31,301 nucleotides of DNA from Porogramme epimiltina (GCA_900155495.1 FTLJ01000894.1:1-31301); one strand, 5' to 3'. Numbered from the stretch's first letter, positions 1 through 10,585 are shown. Made by a program: numbers and translations. Notes: generated from the sequence alone by a model not told the origin.

Positions 1-1806
1 GAGGTCTGCTACGTCCATCTAGAAGACGTCCCTACGAACGACAACCCCCACGATAAGAACTCGGAGTTCCGGAAGGCCAGATGGCACACACGTGGATGGA
101 CGCTGCAGGAACTCTTGGCACCCGTATTCGTCGTCTTCCTCTCCCAAGAGTGGAAATCAATCGGAACCAAGTACAATCTCCGCACCCCCCTTTCAGAGTG
201 CACAGGAATTGATACGGAGTACCTGATTCGTGAACTGGACTTCCGAGTGGATGCGTCGATCGCGAAGCGAATGTCATGGGCTGCAGATCGCAAGACGACA
301 CGGGTGGAGGATGAAGCGTACTGCCTACTTGGTCTGTTCGACGTGAACATGTCGACGCTGTACGGAGAAGGGCGGCAAGCGTTTCAGCGGCTGCAAGCGG
401 AGTTGGTCAGGTGGCATGTCGACACGTCACTATTTGCTTGGGGCGGGTGGCACGATGCCAATTACAATGACTACGAGCAGGCTCCACTCTCTACGATGCA
501 CGACAGCTTTCATGACCCAGATCCGCCACACATATACCTGTTCGCCCCCTCGCCTAGCTCTTTCTTAGGGAAGTCAGATGCGCACCCCACTCCGCAGTCG
601 GAGACTGGCGCAGAACTCCCCTCGCTCGAGATCACCCCCTTCGGCATGAAGTGCCGGTTCCCGGTGGCCGAAGTAGACGGGATCACCATAGCTATTCTAG
701 TATGCCAGACGAAGACGCAACACCTTGGCCTGCTCCTCCATCCAGCGCAGGAGGACAAGGTCCTGGATTCGTTTCGCAAGCAGTACTATGTCTCATGGGC
801 GTTCAGCCCCCAACACGGGCCGTTGTACCATGGTAGGAGGGTTGCCTGCCTCGGCGCGGACGTCTACAATCTCTCCTTCCGAGGAAAGCGCATAGAAGCG
901 GAGTGGCGCGACATCTATATCGTGGCCCATCCACCTACCACCGGACGCACGGATGGTGCACATCTCTTACAGCGATTCCATCCCGACGTCGCTAGGACAC
1001 CCTTCCGTATCCCTAGAGCGCTGTTACAGTCTTTGTCCAAGCTCAAGTTCTCCATAGACTCGTGGACGATATCGAAGGACCCCGTGCCGGGAGGGACAAT
1101 GTCCATCACGTGCGAGAACCCGACAATCATGGAAGGATTTCGCATTCTCCTCGGTCTGTGTACGAAAGCATCGGAGAGTAGCGGACGCCCCTGCCACTGG
1201 GCGTGGGCCGAGGAGTACCACCGCGATACATGGGACAGAACGTGGACAAAGGTCGCGCACGACTGTGCGAGAGACCACATTGGGGAGTGGGAGGATCAGG
1301 CACGCGAGTTTGGCGATTTAGAGCGCACGATCCGTGTCGTATTCAAGTCATGCCCTCACGACAAGGAGACACTGGTATTTGGCCTTGAGCTCACTGGAAG
1401 TATCTACGAGCAGATACAGCGGGACGCGAACGTCTTTTGTCCCCCGCCCGCACGTTTGCGAACAAGCTCCACAACCACGGGCTCTAAGAGTCACTCCGCC
1501 GCTCACAGATCACTCTACGACATTGGAGATTCTTCCCCAACCTCCTCATTCTCCTCCGAGTCCACAGCAGTTGGCAGTGACTCCTACTATAGCGACGCCC
1601 AGAAGTGCTTGCGACAGTCGTCCAATTCCTCTCACTGTGCCCGCACAGTAGACCTTACGGAATCCAAGGAGCTGCACGACGATCTAAAAGGCCCCGTCAC
1701 TCGGCTCTACAGGAGCCCCGGAACAGGTCTGACCACCGTGCCTTGTGGGAGAGCTTACAGGCTCCTCCAAGCACCCCTACGTTTTTGGCGAAACTTGCTC
1801 AAGTAG
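1..1806 (+). CDS. HET-domain (heterokaryon incompatibility) protein, 5' end outside window
   Basis: Frame 1 is open from the first base to a TAG at 1806 (601 residues visible). The start is missing: base 1 corresponds to codon 111 of the complete paralogue at 16934-18916. The visible N-terminal part holds the last HET-domain block, with RGWTLQELLAP at residues 31-41. HET-domain proteins trigger cell death after fusion of incompatible hyphae; that is family knowledge, not shown here. The long downstream region (WHVDTSLFAWGGW, RPCHWAWAEEYHRDTW) matches the paralogue closely until about residue 475. After that the last 125 residues are Ser/Thr-rich and unrelated to the paralogue's tail. No intron is needed. 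The internal Met at base 115 is not the real start. Confidence 0.9.
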   Translation, partial: EVCYVHLEDVPTNDNPHDKNSEFRKARWHTRGWTLQELLAPVFVVFLSQEWKSIGTKYNLRTPLSECTGIDTEYLIRELDFRVDASIAKRMSWAADRKTTRVEDEAYCLLGLFDVNMSTLYGEGRQAFQRLQAELVRWHVDTSLFAWGGWHDANYNDYEQAPLSTMHDSFHDPDPPHIYLFAPSPSSFLGKSDAHPTPQSETGAELPSLEITPFGMKCRFPVAEVDGITIAILVCQTKTQHLGLLLHPAQEDKVLDSFRKQYYVSWAFSPQHGPLYHGRRVACLGADVYNLSFRGKRIEAEWRDIYIVAHPPTTGRTDGAHLLQRFHPDVARTPFRIPRALLQSLSKLKFSIDSWTISKDPVPGGTMSITCENPTIMEGFRILLGLCTKASESSGRPCHWAWAEEYHRDTWDRTWTKVAHDCARDHIGEWEDQAREFGDLERTIRVVFKSCPHDKETLVFGLELTGSIYEQIQRDANVFCPPPARLRTSSTTTGSKSHSAAHRSLYDIGDSSPTSSFSSESTAVGSDSYYSDAQKCLRQSSNSSHCARTVDLTESKELHDDLKGPVTRLYRSPGTGLTTVPCGRAYRLLQAPLRFWRNLLK

Positions 1807-2840
1807 ACGTCTAAGCACTTTGCCACTCCTACCTAGTAGAGTCTCCCCGTGGATCACACGTCGATACACGAGCAGCCAAACCTCAGCCTGTGCACCCACG
1901 CCGCTGGCCTGATGTGCTGCGTCAAGCCGCAGGTAGCAGAGAAACTGCCGATTCAGTAAAATTCGGTCCAGAAAACCGATCTACTCTGCGGCATTTGCAA
2001 AAACAAGAACACGATGACTGGTGCTACCTCGGCCGCGGGTTCTATATTTCTCCGGATCATTCACAGTCCAGGTTTTCCGTCTGTCTCACATGTATTGAAT
2101 CACTGCCTTCGGGTCCTCGAACAGCAGCTTTGTTCCATACATTTCAGTTCGCATGCTCCGTTGCTGTATTTTCCTTCGTGTATCGCCGGTGCACTCGCGA
2201 GTTTTTATATTTTCGACCCCAACACCACGCATTTGAATTTTATAGGCTCTCCTCGCTCCTCGCCCCTCAACGTCCGAAGCCTACGGCCTTCTCCTCTAGG
2301 TCTCTCCTTTCTTCTCTGCTCTCTCTAGTCGACCTCCCGGTAAGCGTCACATCACCGTGTGCGCTGTAAAGTCCAGTTAGCAATATTCAGTATAGGATCC
2401 TAAATGAATTTCTCCCCACCCATGGGCGTCAATGGAACCGCAAAGTTATGGTGGGTAAAAGCATCTCTCTGTGGTCGAAACTCAAGAGAAATCTTCCAAG
2501 GCTCCCCGCAGGATCTGATGCGAACCTTCAACCCGGTGTATCTCCTTTTGTTGCCGCAACTTTCTGATGGAGGAACTTCGGTACCGACAGCGAGTCCGGT
2601 GTCAGAGACCCTTCGGTGAGTTCCACCACATTGTGGTGGGACCTTTATTAGGATTGAACTCTCTGTCTGGCCGCGGCGCACTCTATTTTGTGGTTTATGG
2701 CGTCTAGGAGGCATCACGTCTATACACTGCCCCCAGTCTGATCAAAGACAGAACGTGCTATTGATGAGCCTGGTGGTGTTAGCGAATAGGAGTTTCGATA
2801 CCCACTGCTTTCCAACCGCATGGCTGACGGTGTCAGTGTG
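1807..2840. other. Intergenic, no supported gene; CT-rich stretch and small hairpin
   Basis: No convincing coding sequence is seen. Open frames at 1890-2369 and 2400-2717 show no family signature and lie in CT-rich or compositionally neutral DNA. 2250-2340 is strongly pyrimidine-rich, as in fungal promoters. A perfect short inverted repeat (CCACCACA, one base, TGTGGTGG) lies at about 2623-2640. Confidence 0.4.
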
Positions 2841-2875
2841 TGAGTCTTGATTGTGTCTCCTCGGTGGCATATCAG

Positions 2876-2883
2876 TATATAAG
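2876..2883 (+). promoter_or_regulatory. TATA box of small-family gene A
   Basis: TATATAAG lies 87 bp upstream of the ATG at 2963. Family copies E and F have TATAAAA at similar distances (93 and 76-82 bp), which supports a shared promoter layout. Confidence 0.55.
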
Positions 2884-2962
2884 GGACCACCTGAGTACTA
2901 GCTTGGCCCTAGAAACGTTACAACCAATCCAATACGCCACTCTCGCTCTGAACAAGTACACT

Positions 2963-3430
2963 ATGCCGGTGAGCATGGTCGTTGATGCTCTTTCCAGCAT
3001 TCTCTCTCAATCTCATAACTATATTCCTGTTTTAAACCATACTCAGCCGGAATCGCTCTACGAAGGGGATGCGGGCAGATACGCTGGCGCGGATGGCGGG
3101 AATTGCAATATGGGGAGCCAGAAAGGTGCTAATATTACCGCGAGCTCTCCAGTTAGTAAATCAGGTTCAGATAAAGTCAGCACCATTACATTTGCGCAAA
3201 CTATTCATCAGTCGAACCATTGCCCACCATTTGCTGACATCTGCCACTAGAGCTCCTCTGCGACTTCCAAAAACGCCAACACAGGGTATGCGTTTGAAAA
3301 CCAATCGACGTCCGAGTCCTAGCTTGACGTGTTCTTTGACGCTCCTAACAAATGCATCGGTGTTCACTTCTTCAGGAATAGACACGGTGAGAGGCCTATG
3401 TGCACCGTTCCAAAGTGTAAAGGTTATTGA
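2963..3430 (+). CDS. Small-family gene A (Gly/Asn-motif protein), four exons
   Basis: Unrecognised family. The proposed exons are 2963-2968, 3047-3175, 3251-3285 and 3376-3430, giving about 74 residues. Exon 1 encodes only Met-Pro. Introns are GTGAGC...CTCAG (78 nt), GTCAGC...GCTGAC...CTAG (75 nt) and GTATGC...TTCAG (90 nt). All phases and the 35-nt third exon agree with the independent copy at 13618-14237, and no exon carries a stop. Exon 2 has the core motif YAGADGGNCNMGSQKGA. The tail is PMCTVPKCKGY. No signal peptide or membrane segment is evident. Intron 1 is a multiple of three without stops, so an unspliced reading through it is also possible. The gene model is inferred and the function unknown. 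Confidence 0.45.
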
Positions 3431-3446
3431 ATATGTGATATACACT

Positions 3447-3702
3447 ATGCCAGATGAGGGCGAATCCGTCTCTACAAAGGTGAGAATGGTCCTTGAAGCT
3501 CTTCCCCATGTTTTCGCTCAATTTGGAATAAAATCCCTGTTTTTAAAATGCTCAGCCTGATGTCATCTTCAGAGGGAAGGTAGGCGACAATCCAGGGAGG
3601 GACGGTGGCAATTGCAACGTGGGGAACCAGTATAGGGCCGAGATTACTACTTGCGAGCCCGACCCCAACCGTGCCATGCACTGTGCGCTTCGAAGGTGGT
3701 GA
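3447..3702 (+). pseudogene. Small-family copy B, tandem to A, 3' truncated
   Basis: It starts 16 bp after the stop of copy A, in the same leader context (TACACTATGCC). Exon 1 is 3447-3479 (MPDEGESVSTK). Intron 1 is 3480-3555 (GTGAGA...CTCAG, 76 nt, not a multiple of three). Exon 2 from 3556 reads through the core motif (GRDGGNCNVGNQ). Because the exons join in frame only after removing 76 nt, this copy supports splicing. The conserved GTCAGT donor after exon 2 is absent and the frame ends at 3702, so the 3' exons are lost. It could still be expressed as a short protein or as an alternative 3' part of A. Confidence 0.4.
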
Positions 3703-4100
3703 CGGGTACGGCTATCAAGGGTGAAAAGCGCAGTTCACCCAGGATTTTGGTGAAGAAGTGGGCCTGTTGAAAAAACTAGTGAAATCGAGCGTGTTACGGA
3801 ATGTCGCCAAGGCGCTTATCGGCGTTGTTGCATGCGCCAAGTCGCCCCGTACCTGCCCTAAACTCGCCCCTGCCTGACGACGACGGGCACACTTGTCACT
3901 TGTTGCCTATCTCCTCTGCTTCACGCTTGCCCCGGTCATGTCCTTGAGTGGCATCCATTCTTCTACAGCCTCTGCACTCACCTCAAGCTCTCACTCTTAC
4001 AAGGACAGCATGCGCTCAAGCCCTACGTCATCCGCGGATGGCAAGGAATGCATCACATCATACTAGCAGGCCAAGCCCGAACCTCTGTGAACTTACCTCC
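3703..4100. other. Intergenic, nothing recognised
   Basis: No coding signature, repeat or RNA gene is seen. There are short open frames only. Confidence 0.3.
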
Positions 4101-4159
4101 GTATTAACATGTGAGTCCTCTCGTTGCTGCATTCCACACCTGCACTTCCCGTGGCCGCA

Positions 4160-4841
4160 GCGTGTGGCACAAGGTTTCTGACCTTTGCTCCCGCACCGTC
4201 GTCCCTGTGTACAACGCCCTCCGCACGACGTTGCACGATGACGTCGAGGGGCGGGTGCAACTATTTGTGGACTTGGAGGTGATGTCTGAACGGGAGTCGC
4301 AGGCGTACTTTGAGGTAAGTTTTCCCCATCGACCCCGTGTCACCGCGATCGTGTGTTGAGTGCTACTATACTACGTCATGCCGAACCAACATTGGCTATG
4401 ACACTCCTTCCGAGCAGGATGCATTTCCAACCCGCCTAAAACGTTGTCCACGCTCGGAAGACCTTACCTGAGCGTTGACAACACAGCCGCTATGTCCCAG
4501 ACGGCGACTCTCGACAAAGGTGAGCACAGTTCCCAAAGGCACTGCGTGCGCCACGTGCAGTCAGCCCAGCTCCTGTACCACACGTATATGGCTCACCCTC
4601 GTCCCGCAGAGCAGCAGCCCCGGCCTCGGCGAGCTCGACTAGCCCCTGGTGATTGCGAACCCGGACCCGTCAATACCGACGATCGTGGTGACGCCGTGCC
4701 CGTCGTGCCCGCGTGATGTGGTATGCCTTATCCCGTACCAGGACGCTGCGTTCGGGAGTCGGCTGCTCGTCCCGATGCATCCCGCGCTCAATGACGCGCA
4801 CCCGCCGCTCGTCGCATTGTTCCTGCTCGTCGAGCGCTGAC
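4160..4841 (+). pseudogene. Decayed multi-exon gene, product not recognised
   Basis: Coding-like segments with plausible splice borders lie here. The first, about 4160-4312, contains GRVQLFVDLEVMSERESQ and ends at a GTAAGT donor (4313). A CAG acceptor at about 4417 follows. A second coding-like run, about 4648-4840, includes CLIPYQDAAFGSRLLVP and HPALNDAHPPL and ends in TGA. The same frame continues past two stops (RYKDGYWRAQPRPVQEQMSK) to about 5000, which suggests a broken longer gene. I cannot assign a family. Confidence 0.3.
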
Positions 4842-4999
4842 GATACAAGGACGGGTACTGGCGCGCTCAGCCCCGTCCCGTGCAGGAGCAGATGTCCAAG
4901 GGCATGTCCTAGGGTCCGCTCTCGACATGCCGCCAGTGCGCCCGCGACGTGGCGGCGATGCAGGAGCCCTCGTCGCATGGAGAGTTTCTGGTTCATTGA

Positions 5000-5471
5000 G
5001 ACTCCCTCGCCTTACTATCCCCGCATGAAGCAGGTTACGAGACTAGGGCTGTGTGTTACTTATCCAAACATCTTCCCAGGATCCCCTCAGCGCACTGGCA
5101 GGGCATTGCACGAAGGTTTCTGGCGTATGAGCAGTTCTTAGCATATATACATTATTCGCATGTAGATACTGTATCCGTGTAGTCACCGCTTAAATGAGCA
5201 ATGTTTTACCACCAGAATAATGTGTTCGTCACTGCGGGAATTATCAACCAGAATGAATCAAAATCACCCGCTCCAAGGCGCTTACGCAAGGTGTTGAAAG
5301 CGGAAAGTTAATGGCTCAAAATATCTCAACAGATCACCACGCATCTCGGGGGTACTCACCCAGCGCTTCTTGCTCATTTGTGGTGAAAACCCACCATCAC
5401 CCTGCTCAATGTTCCTACATTTGACATGGTGAATTACATAGTATATTTCCCCACATAGTAGTCGTACAGAG
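5000..5471. other. Intergenic, nothing recognised
   Basis: Moderately AT-rich sequence before the C/D family gene. No clear TATA box and no coding signature are visible. Confidence 0.3.
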
Positions 5472-5969
5472 ATGCCTGAAAGTAGTCGTCTCAGAGCCAG
5501 ATCCACCAAAGAGGGATCTACAACGGTGAGAATGGTGGTTGATGCTCTCCCAGAGAGTCCCACTCAGTCTCAGAACAAGAATTCTGTATTTGACCATGAT
5601 TAGTAGATCTATTCACCGAGTGCGAAGGACAACGCAGGCGCTCATGGTGGCAATTGCAATTTGGGGATCCAGGACGAGGCCAATATCACTGTGGCTCGCA
5701 CTGACAAGCCCGAAATTGACGGAAGCAAGCCGCGCCGCAATGAGTCGAAAGGCACCACAACGGTGGGAATGGTGGTTGATGCTCTTCCAGACATTTCCGC
5801 TCAATTCCGGCCTGTTTTCGACCATTATCAGGAACCCCAAACCCGGTACAACGGGCGCGTAGGCAAATACGCAGGCGCGAATGATGGCCACTACAATTTG
5901 CAGAACGAGGACGGTGGGAAGATTACTCTCCGCCCCGTGGACAGATCTCGAAGGTCTTCAGCTAAATGA
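5472..5969 (+). CDS. Small-family gene C/D: two tandem motif modules in one frame
   Basis: Exon 1 is 5472-5525 (MPESSRLRARSTKEGSTT). Intron 1 is 5526-5606, ending in the second of two adjacent TAGs. Exon 2 is 5607-5762, carrying the core motif as NAGAHGGNCNLGIQ and then running directly into what is exon 1 sequence in other copies. The next intron is 5763-5831 (GTGGGA...TATCAG, 69 nt). The last exon is 5832-5969, with a degenerate motif (KYAGANDGHYNLQ) and a TGA. The predicted protein is 115 residues. If the first TAG were the acceptor, a stop would open exon 2, so acceptor choice decides whether the copy is intact. Compared with copies A, E and F, the final TGA is premature. Confidence 0.4.
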
Positions 5970-6087
5970 GCTAGTCCAAATAACGTCAGTCTCATTACAC
6001 TTGAGCGATCTATTCATCAAATGAACCGTTGTTTGATAACACCAGTCAGTAGAGATCCCATTCACTATCGAACAACACCAACATAGG
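5970..6087 (+). pseudogene. Remnant 3' exons of small-family module D
   Basis: After the premature TGA, exon 2 sequence continues in frame to 5984. There the conserved intron-2 donor GTCAGT occurs, ending in CAGTAG at 6052. Exon 3 is 6053-6087, again exactly 35 nt, followed by GTATGT. An exon-4-like sequence (RLMCIVSDCLG then stop) is recognisable at about 6230-6266. Confidence 0.4.
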
Positions 6088-6269
6088 GTATGTGTTTAGA
6101 AATAGTTGGTGTCAGTCTAACATTAACGTATTTTCTCTTTGATACCCCTACTAACTAATTGTTCACCGTTGTGGGTATGGATTCTCCTTCGACACAGACA
6201 CCGCTCCAGTCATTCCTAATATACTGTAAGAGACTTATGTGCATCGTCTCAGACTGTCTAGGCTAAATT

Positions 6270-6920
6270 TGTGCTCTTACCCATCTCGACGATGCAGCTC
6301 AGTGGCCAACGGGGATGAGTAGAGATACCCGTACGGCAGGTATCGTTGTTTCGAGGGCCCTTTCTTGTGGGACTGTGTTATATCATAGAAAATATGGGTA
6401 GTGAGGGATTGGGAACGTAATGGGTATGTAGTTGCTGGAATAATGATACAAGTCGAGAATATCGAATATAATATGTCGAAAACGAAAGAGTGAGCGCACT
6501 AGGGCGGGAGAAGAACTCCGCGAAGACGAGTGAGCGGAAAGCATTAGTCCTGGGATGAATATTCAGAGTGTAGAGGCAGCACACTCGCCTCAAGTTCAAT
6601 AAGAAGAACAGAGTGCGAGAATATTACTAAAGTTTGGGTATAACATACAGAGGCTGTGAGCAGAAGTAGGTACGTATGTTCGCAGAAAGCTCACGCCTGA
6701 CTGTGCAGGGGAGTCTGGGTAGGTGTGACAGGAGAATGAGACATGAATCATTGCAGGCTATGATGAAGATACTGTAGAATCGAAAAAAAAGTCTCGAATC
6801 TAACAAGCAGCGTGGGGGTGGTCAGGACGACGGGGCGGCAATGTGGTCGGGCGCTGCAGCTCGAAATAATGCCGAGGGCCGCATTGAGCTCCAGAGTTAA
6901 TCAACACTCCAGTGAGCGCG
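6270..6920. other. Intergenic, nothing recognised
   Basis: AT-richer sequence with short open frames only. No repeat or gene is recognised. Confidence 0.3.
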
Positions 6921-6929
6921 CCCGTCATG

Positions 6930-7390
6930 CTGGGAGCAATAGTGCGTCAGTCGATGGTTTGACTGAGGCTAGTGTGGAGTTCGGTTCGAGGGTGGGCATG
7001 TGAATCGTGATGGGTTCTGGCGGCTGTACCAAGCTTGTAAAGCGGAGTTCCTGGATATCTAGGGAGAACCGGAGGGTATGCACACGGGAATGCAGAACAT
7101 GCGTGGCCGGTGTCAAACAGCGCGGCTGTAGGAGATGGACACCGTCCATGCGGCCCAATGTAGGCAGGTGAGCGGGGCTGATCGGCCTACAGTCGGATCT
7201 CACGCCGCGCCACTTGGACGGGCTTTCCGCGGGGGCGTAGGTTATGTGGGTCTCCTCCAGGGCGGACCATCCTCTTCTTCTGGTAAAACGATCTGCCCGG
7301 AGGACGCCATCCCCCTGAGTTGTGGTACAGGAGGCGAGCAATGGTGTTACAGATCTTGTTTTCAGGCACACTTAGCGAAGGAATAAGCAA
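6930..7390 (-). pseudogene. Decayed HET-family protein fragment (post-HET region)
   Basis: The minus-strand reading contains PTLGRMDGVHLLQ followed by LRFSLDIQELRFTSL. This matches PTTGRTDGAHLLQ and the LKFSIDSW region of both full HET paralogues in this window, in order and at similar spacing. Another minus frame immediately upstream holds RGKPVQVARREIRL, matching RGKRIEAEWRDIYI. Frame changes and loss of the HET domain itself mark it as a pseudogene. It lies in the opposite orientation to the two large copies. Confidence 0.6.
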
Positions 7391-7399
7391 GGGCGTTCC

Positions 7400-8030
7400 G
7401 TCTTTGACAGGCAGATTTGGGTGGACACAGTGACCCCACCTGATTCAGACTACTAAGAAGTCTTGCTTTATGCCTAACTGTGTGTCCACCTGAGACTCTG
7501 CGCGCTTCGGAGCCGGCGCCGCCCATGGAACGCGTCTAAGAGGGTTGTGACCGGGAGCGCCCGAAGGGGGGGCAAGCGCTCAAACGCACGGACCAACTAC
7601 GTTACGTCATACGTATACCATGACGCCCACGCTCAACATCCGGCACCCCGGGCAGGCTGCAGCCTCACACTCGGCGCTCAGCCCTGGCCCTATCTCCAGC
7701 TTGGGCACGCCGCGACAGCCGTACGCGTCCTCATCAAGGCGAACCAAAGAGAGCCACAGAAGGCGGTGAGCTTCCCGGGCTCTTCGCGCTCAAAGAGCTC
7801 CGGCTGTGCACCGCGGCCCACGGCGTCGCGCCGTGCGAGCAGATGACTACCTCGGAGCCTCTCACGTTATGCGCGAACGACGGCATCAAGTAGTGACGGT
7901 GAAGTCCAAAGCGGTGCGTGGCTGTGGAAACGCTGCGTGCGCCCGATGGACTGCAGTAAGATATGTACGGCTTCCTAGGCACCGAATCCCGTGTTTGCAG
8001 TTCTCATCACTACAAATGGCCTGCCTACTG
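7400..8030. other. GC-rich intergenic, no supported gene
   Basis: GC-rich with several overlapping open frames on both strands (for example 7547-7846). I see no domain, splice logic or similarity to the rest of the window that would support one. Confidence 0.3.
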
Positions 8031-8035
8031 CCCTG

Positions 8036-8800
8036 CCGCAAGGTGGATGACAGGGTCCACCAGATACGACTGCATAAGGCACAAGGCTTGTCGCATGCAA
8101 TGTGCCATGCAAAGAGAACCCCGGTCAGAATGTGGCGCCTTCCGGAGCAAGCGACCTACATCACACAAAGCAAGGTTCCCTACTTGATCGTGGGCCATCT
8201 AAGAGGTTCCGATGCCTTATCACCGTAGCAAATGATAACGCCTTTTGTACGTATACACATTCGCTCCGAGGCTATAAGAAAGTCAACTGGCGGGGACAGT
8301 GTTTTGTAATTACTCAATCGAGGTAAGAGTCTCAGAGCCTCTGTGTTCTGTTATGTCGAGTGGTTCTGTGGGCGATCTAGATGCCATACCGTCGTCCACC
8401 TTTTATCACTGCCAACTTTACTAGACAGATGCGATGCACACGTGTAATTCTCCACCCCGAGGCCCGACGTAAGCGGTTACGGTCATATGCCGTAGTCTAA
8501 TTTTGGGTTACTATAACGCCGGAGTACTGTAAAGGAGTACCTACTCGGACATTAGCCTTCCGGCTTCTGGAGGATGGGACTCATGGGAGGCGTCTTGTAA
8601 TGAGCATTGAGCAAACGCTTGAGGCATGCGTGAAAGCTGCGTCGTCGGCGATAGAGACTGCCCAATCCGGAGCGAGCCCCCATAGATCACGTAGGGGGTG
8701 TTGGCTTATGGAATGTGTACCTATGCCCGCATGTAGACGAGTATAAGCGGGCGTGAGGCAGACGTTTTGTAGACGCCCGTATGACATCACTCAGCGGACT
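8036..8800 (-). repeat. Repeat Y, copy 1: decayed unknown gene
   Basis: It aligns along its length with 11374-12060. On the minus strand both end in the same C-terminal text: VIHLAAGQ-stop here and TLHLDAGQ-stop in the other copy, preceded by AHCMRQALCLM versus VHCMRCAMRLM. Near the other end TRLHAGIGTHS matches YSLHACIGTRP. Conservation of amino-acid text and of a stop points to an ancestral minus-strand gene. Frames are broken. The product is not recognised. Confidence 0.5.
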
Positions 8801-9165
8801 TTGAAAATTCCAGATGAACGTTTTTGATGGTGAGCTGCAACCAGCTGTAAAGCACGGATTGTTAACCGAGACTACCCCTTTGACACAGAGCTCCTTGAGG
8901 AGTTGATGGAAATGTCTGCTCCTGCGGGCCCACCGGACTCCAACCCCCACTTTCCGGCGTTCGGCGCAGGAGACCTTGCGTTCGGCGCTCAGGCGGAGTT
9001 TAAACGGGTGCGCAAGACGCCATGGCATGTTCGACCCCAGCCCTGATGTCGGACTTCATCCGGGGCCCATTCTCTCGGGACAAGAGCAGTAAAGGTTTAA
9101 ACTTCACGCGTAGTATGAGTGTGCTGCAGGTTCTATGTGGGGACCACAACTGACCAATATGCGTT
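8801..9165. other. Spacer before MEF1 fragment
   Basis: No gene is recognised. An intron-like tract ending in TTCTTCAG runs into the MEF1 fragment at 9170. Confidence 0.3.
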
Positions 9166-9169
9166 CTTC

Positions 9170-10022
9170 AGGTCACGTCCATCTCACTATCGAAGTAGAG
9201 CGTGCTCGTCGCGTTCGCGTTCAAGCTTGGGGAGGGCCGTTCCGCCTAGTTGGCGTACATGAGGTTTTACCAGGGTACGCGGCGAAAGAGCCAGCTCATC
9301 TTCCACCCCCGTGGGCGGCAAAGAAGTCAAAGTGCATCTGTTTACAGTACAGATGCAAGACAAAAGTGAGTTACGAGCTGTGCCTGCCCTAACCTAGGTA
9401 ACTCATATAGTTTCCCTCCAGCTTATCCCAGAGATTGGCCCCAGCAAGATACGTTCCGTCTTCGGAATACGGTATCGACGCTGTTTCTGATAATACCTTT
9501 CCTTTTCGTCCTTCTTGTCGGCACTCCGCCTTTCATACTCATCCGCGAAGGTTCACCCTTGTGGACCTCCATATTCGTCCCCGAACTCATTTAGTTGGCT
9601 CTCGAGCCCGTCGTTCCGGAGACACCCAATTTCTCCTGTGCTCCAAACCTGTCCTAGAAAGAAGACCCGTCACCCGACAGCCCGAGTGTACATGGACATG
9701 GAAAGCAAGGTCACAACTATCTCGGGCGTAGCCGAGTTGTAACAGTACCCTGCGAGGTTCTGGTGCATCTGACGGTGGCTTATATCTTCTCCCTGTCCAG
9801 CAAGTTTATCTAGCGTTTCTGCTTGGAAGATGCTCGAGAAGAGGGTGCCCAGTTTGTTGCGCCCTCCAAGTGCTCAACGACGGTCCCGCGCACTCGGTCG
9901 ACTCGCCTAAGCTTGCGTTCAGGTTTTCGACGATCCGCTCGTTCCGCGAAGTGTACACCCGCATCGAAGCCGATTATTCTCGAGTCGACCATGCCTGTTG
10001 AGTTGGTAGTGTGTGCTCCTTG
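9170..10022 (+). pseudogene. MEF1: Mitochondrial elongation factor G (MEF1) pseudogene fragment, copy 2
   Basis: EF-G1 is the GTPase that translocates mitochondrial ribosomes. At 9174 an AG acceptor is followed by GHVHLTIEVERARRV, corresponding to the GTPase G3 region (GHVDFTIEVERALRV in EF-G). The next recognisable piece is at about 9880-10020: LNDGPAHSVDSPKLAFRF, then in another frame [14 protein letters not shown], which are domain IV-V motifs. The intervening 600 bp is not recognisable EF-G. Frameshifts and missing domains exclude function. The same pieces occur at 20864-22023. Confidence 0.7.
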
Positions 10023-10029
10023 ATATAAT

Positions 10030-10585
10030 GGACGTGATAGATCTGACATAGTTCGTCGAGGTCATGTCATCTCTTATGCTGAAAGGCGTGTTCATCTGCA
10101 TTGCGGTCTCAGGACATGCACGTGGTAAGCCCGAACCCGCGACTCATGGGTGCGGGTTTACCCCAGGTGTGTCTCATTGAACCCATACCTGTACCCGCAC
10201 GAGTGTATACACGCGCATGCGGTGGTATACCTGATCTGCGTTATGTTCTAGGAACTCTTCTCAGCATTCTCTTTCCCAAACGAACTTTGAGTCCCGTCCT
10301 CCATTACGTCATATACTCTCCGTACATTGCAGGACAGTAGTGCCACCACCAAGTACACAGCGATACCAAAGCTATGCCCTTTCAACTGCTCCTCATTAGT
10401 TCTAGCTCACTACCAACCACACTGTCAACATCGTTGTCACATAACACTCATTGGCGGAGAAGGGCCATAAGAAACGCTCCCAAGTGCCATATCGGACGCA
10501 GTATCCACCATCCCCACCCATTGACCACCAAGCTATATGGTTATAATAATAACCGATAATAGGCATTAGTGTCACGTATTTAACG
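10030..10585. other. Intergenic; right part is 3' flank duplicated at 13540-13610
   Basis: No gene is recognised. The last stretch, around 10515-10560 (CCCATTGACC...CCGATAATAGG), resembles 13550-13600, so the duplication of copies E and F extends beyond the gene. Confidence 0.4.

Noticed and set aside
115..350. Minus-strand open frames over the HET genes (repeated at 17272-17613)
   Set aside because: They are shadows of the conserved plus-strand HET coding sequence.
1890..2369. 159-codon open frame
   Set aside because: CT-biased composition explains the lack of stops; no motif or paralogue is present.
5526..5606. Intron 1 of the small family as host of a box C/D snoRNA, given its conservation
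   Set aside because: GTTGATGC resembles a C box only loosely and no D box or terminal stem fits.
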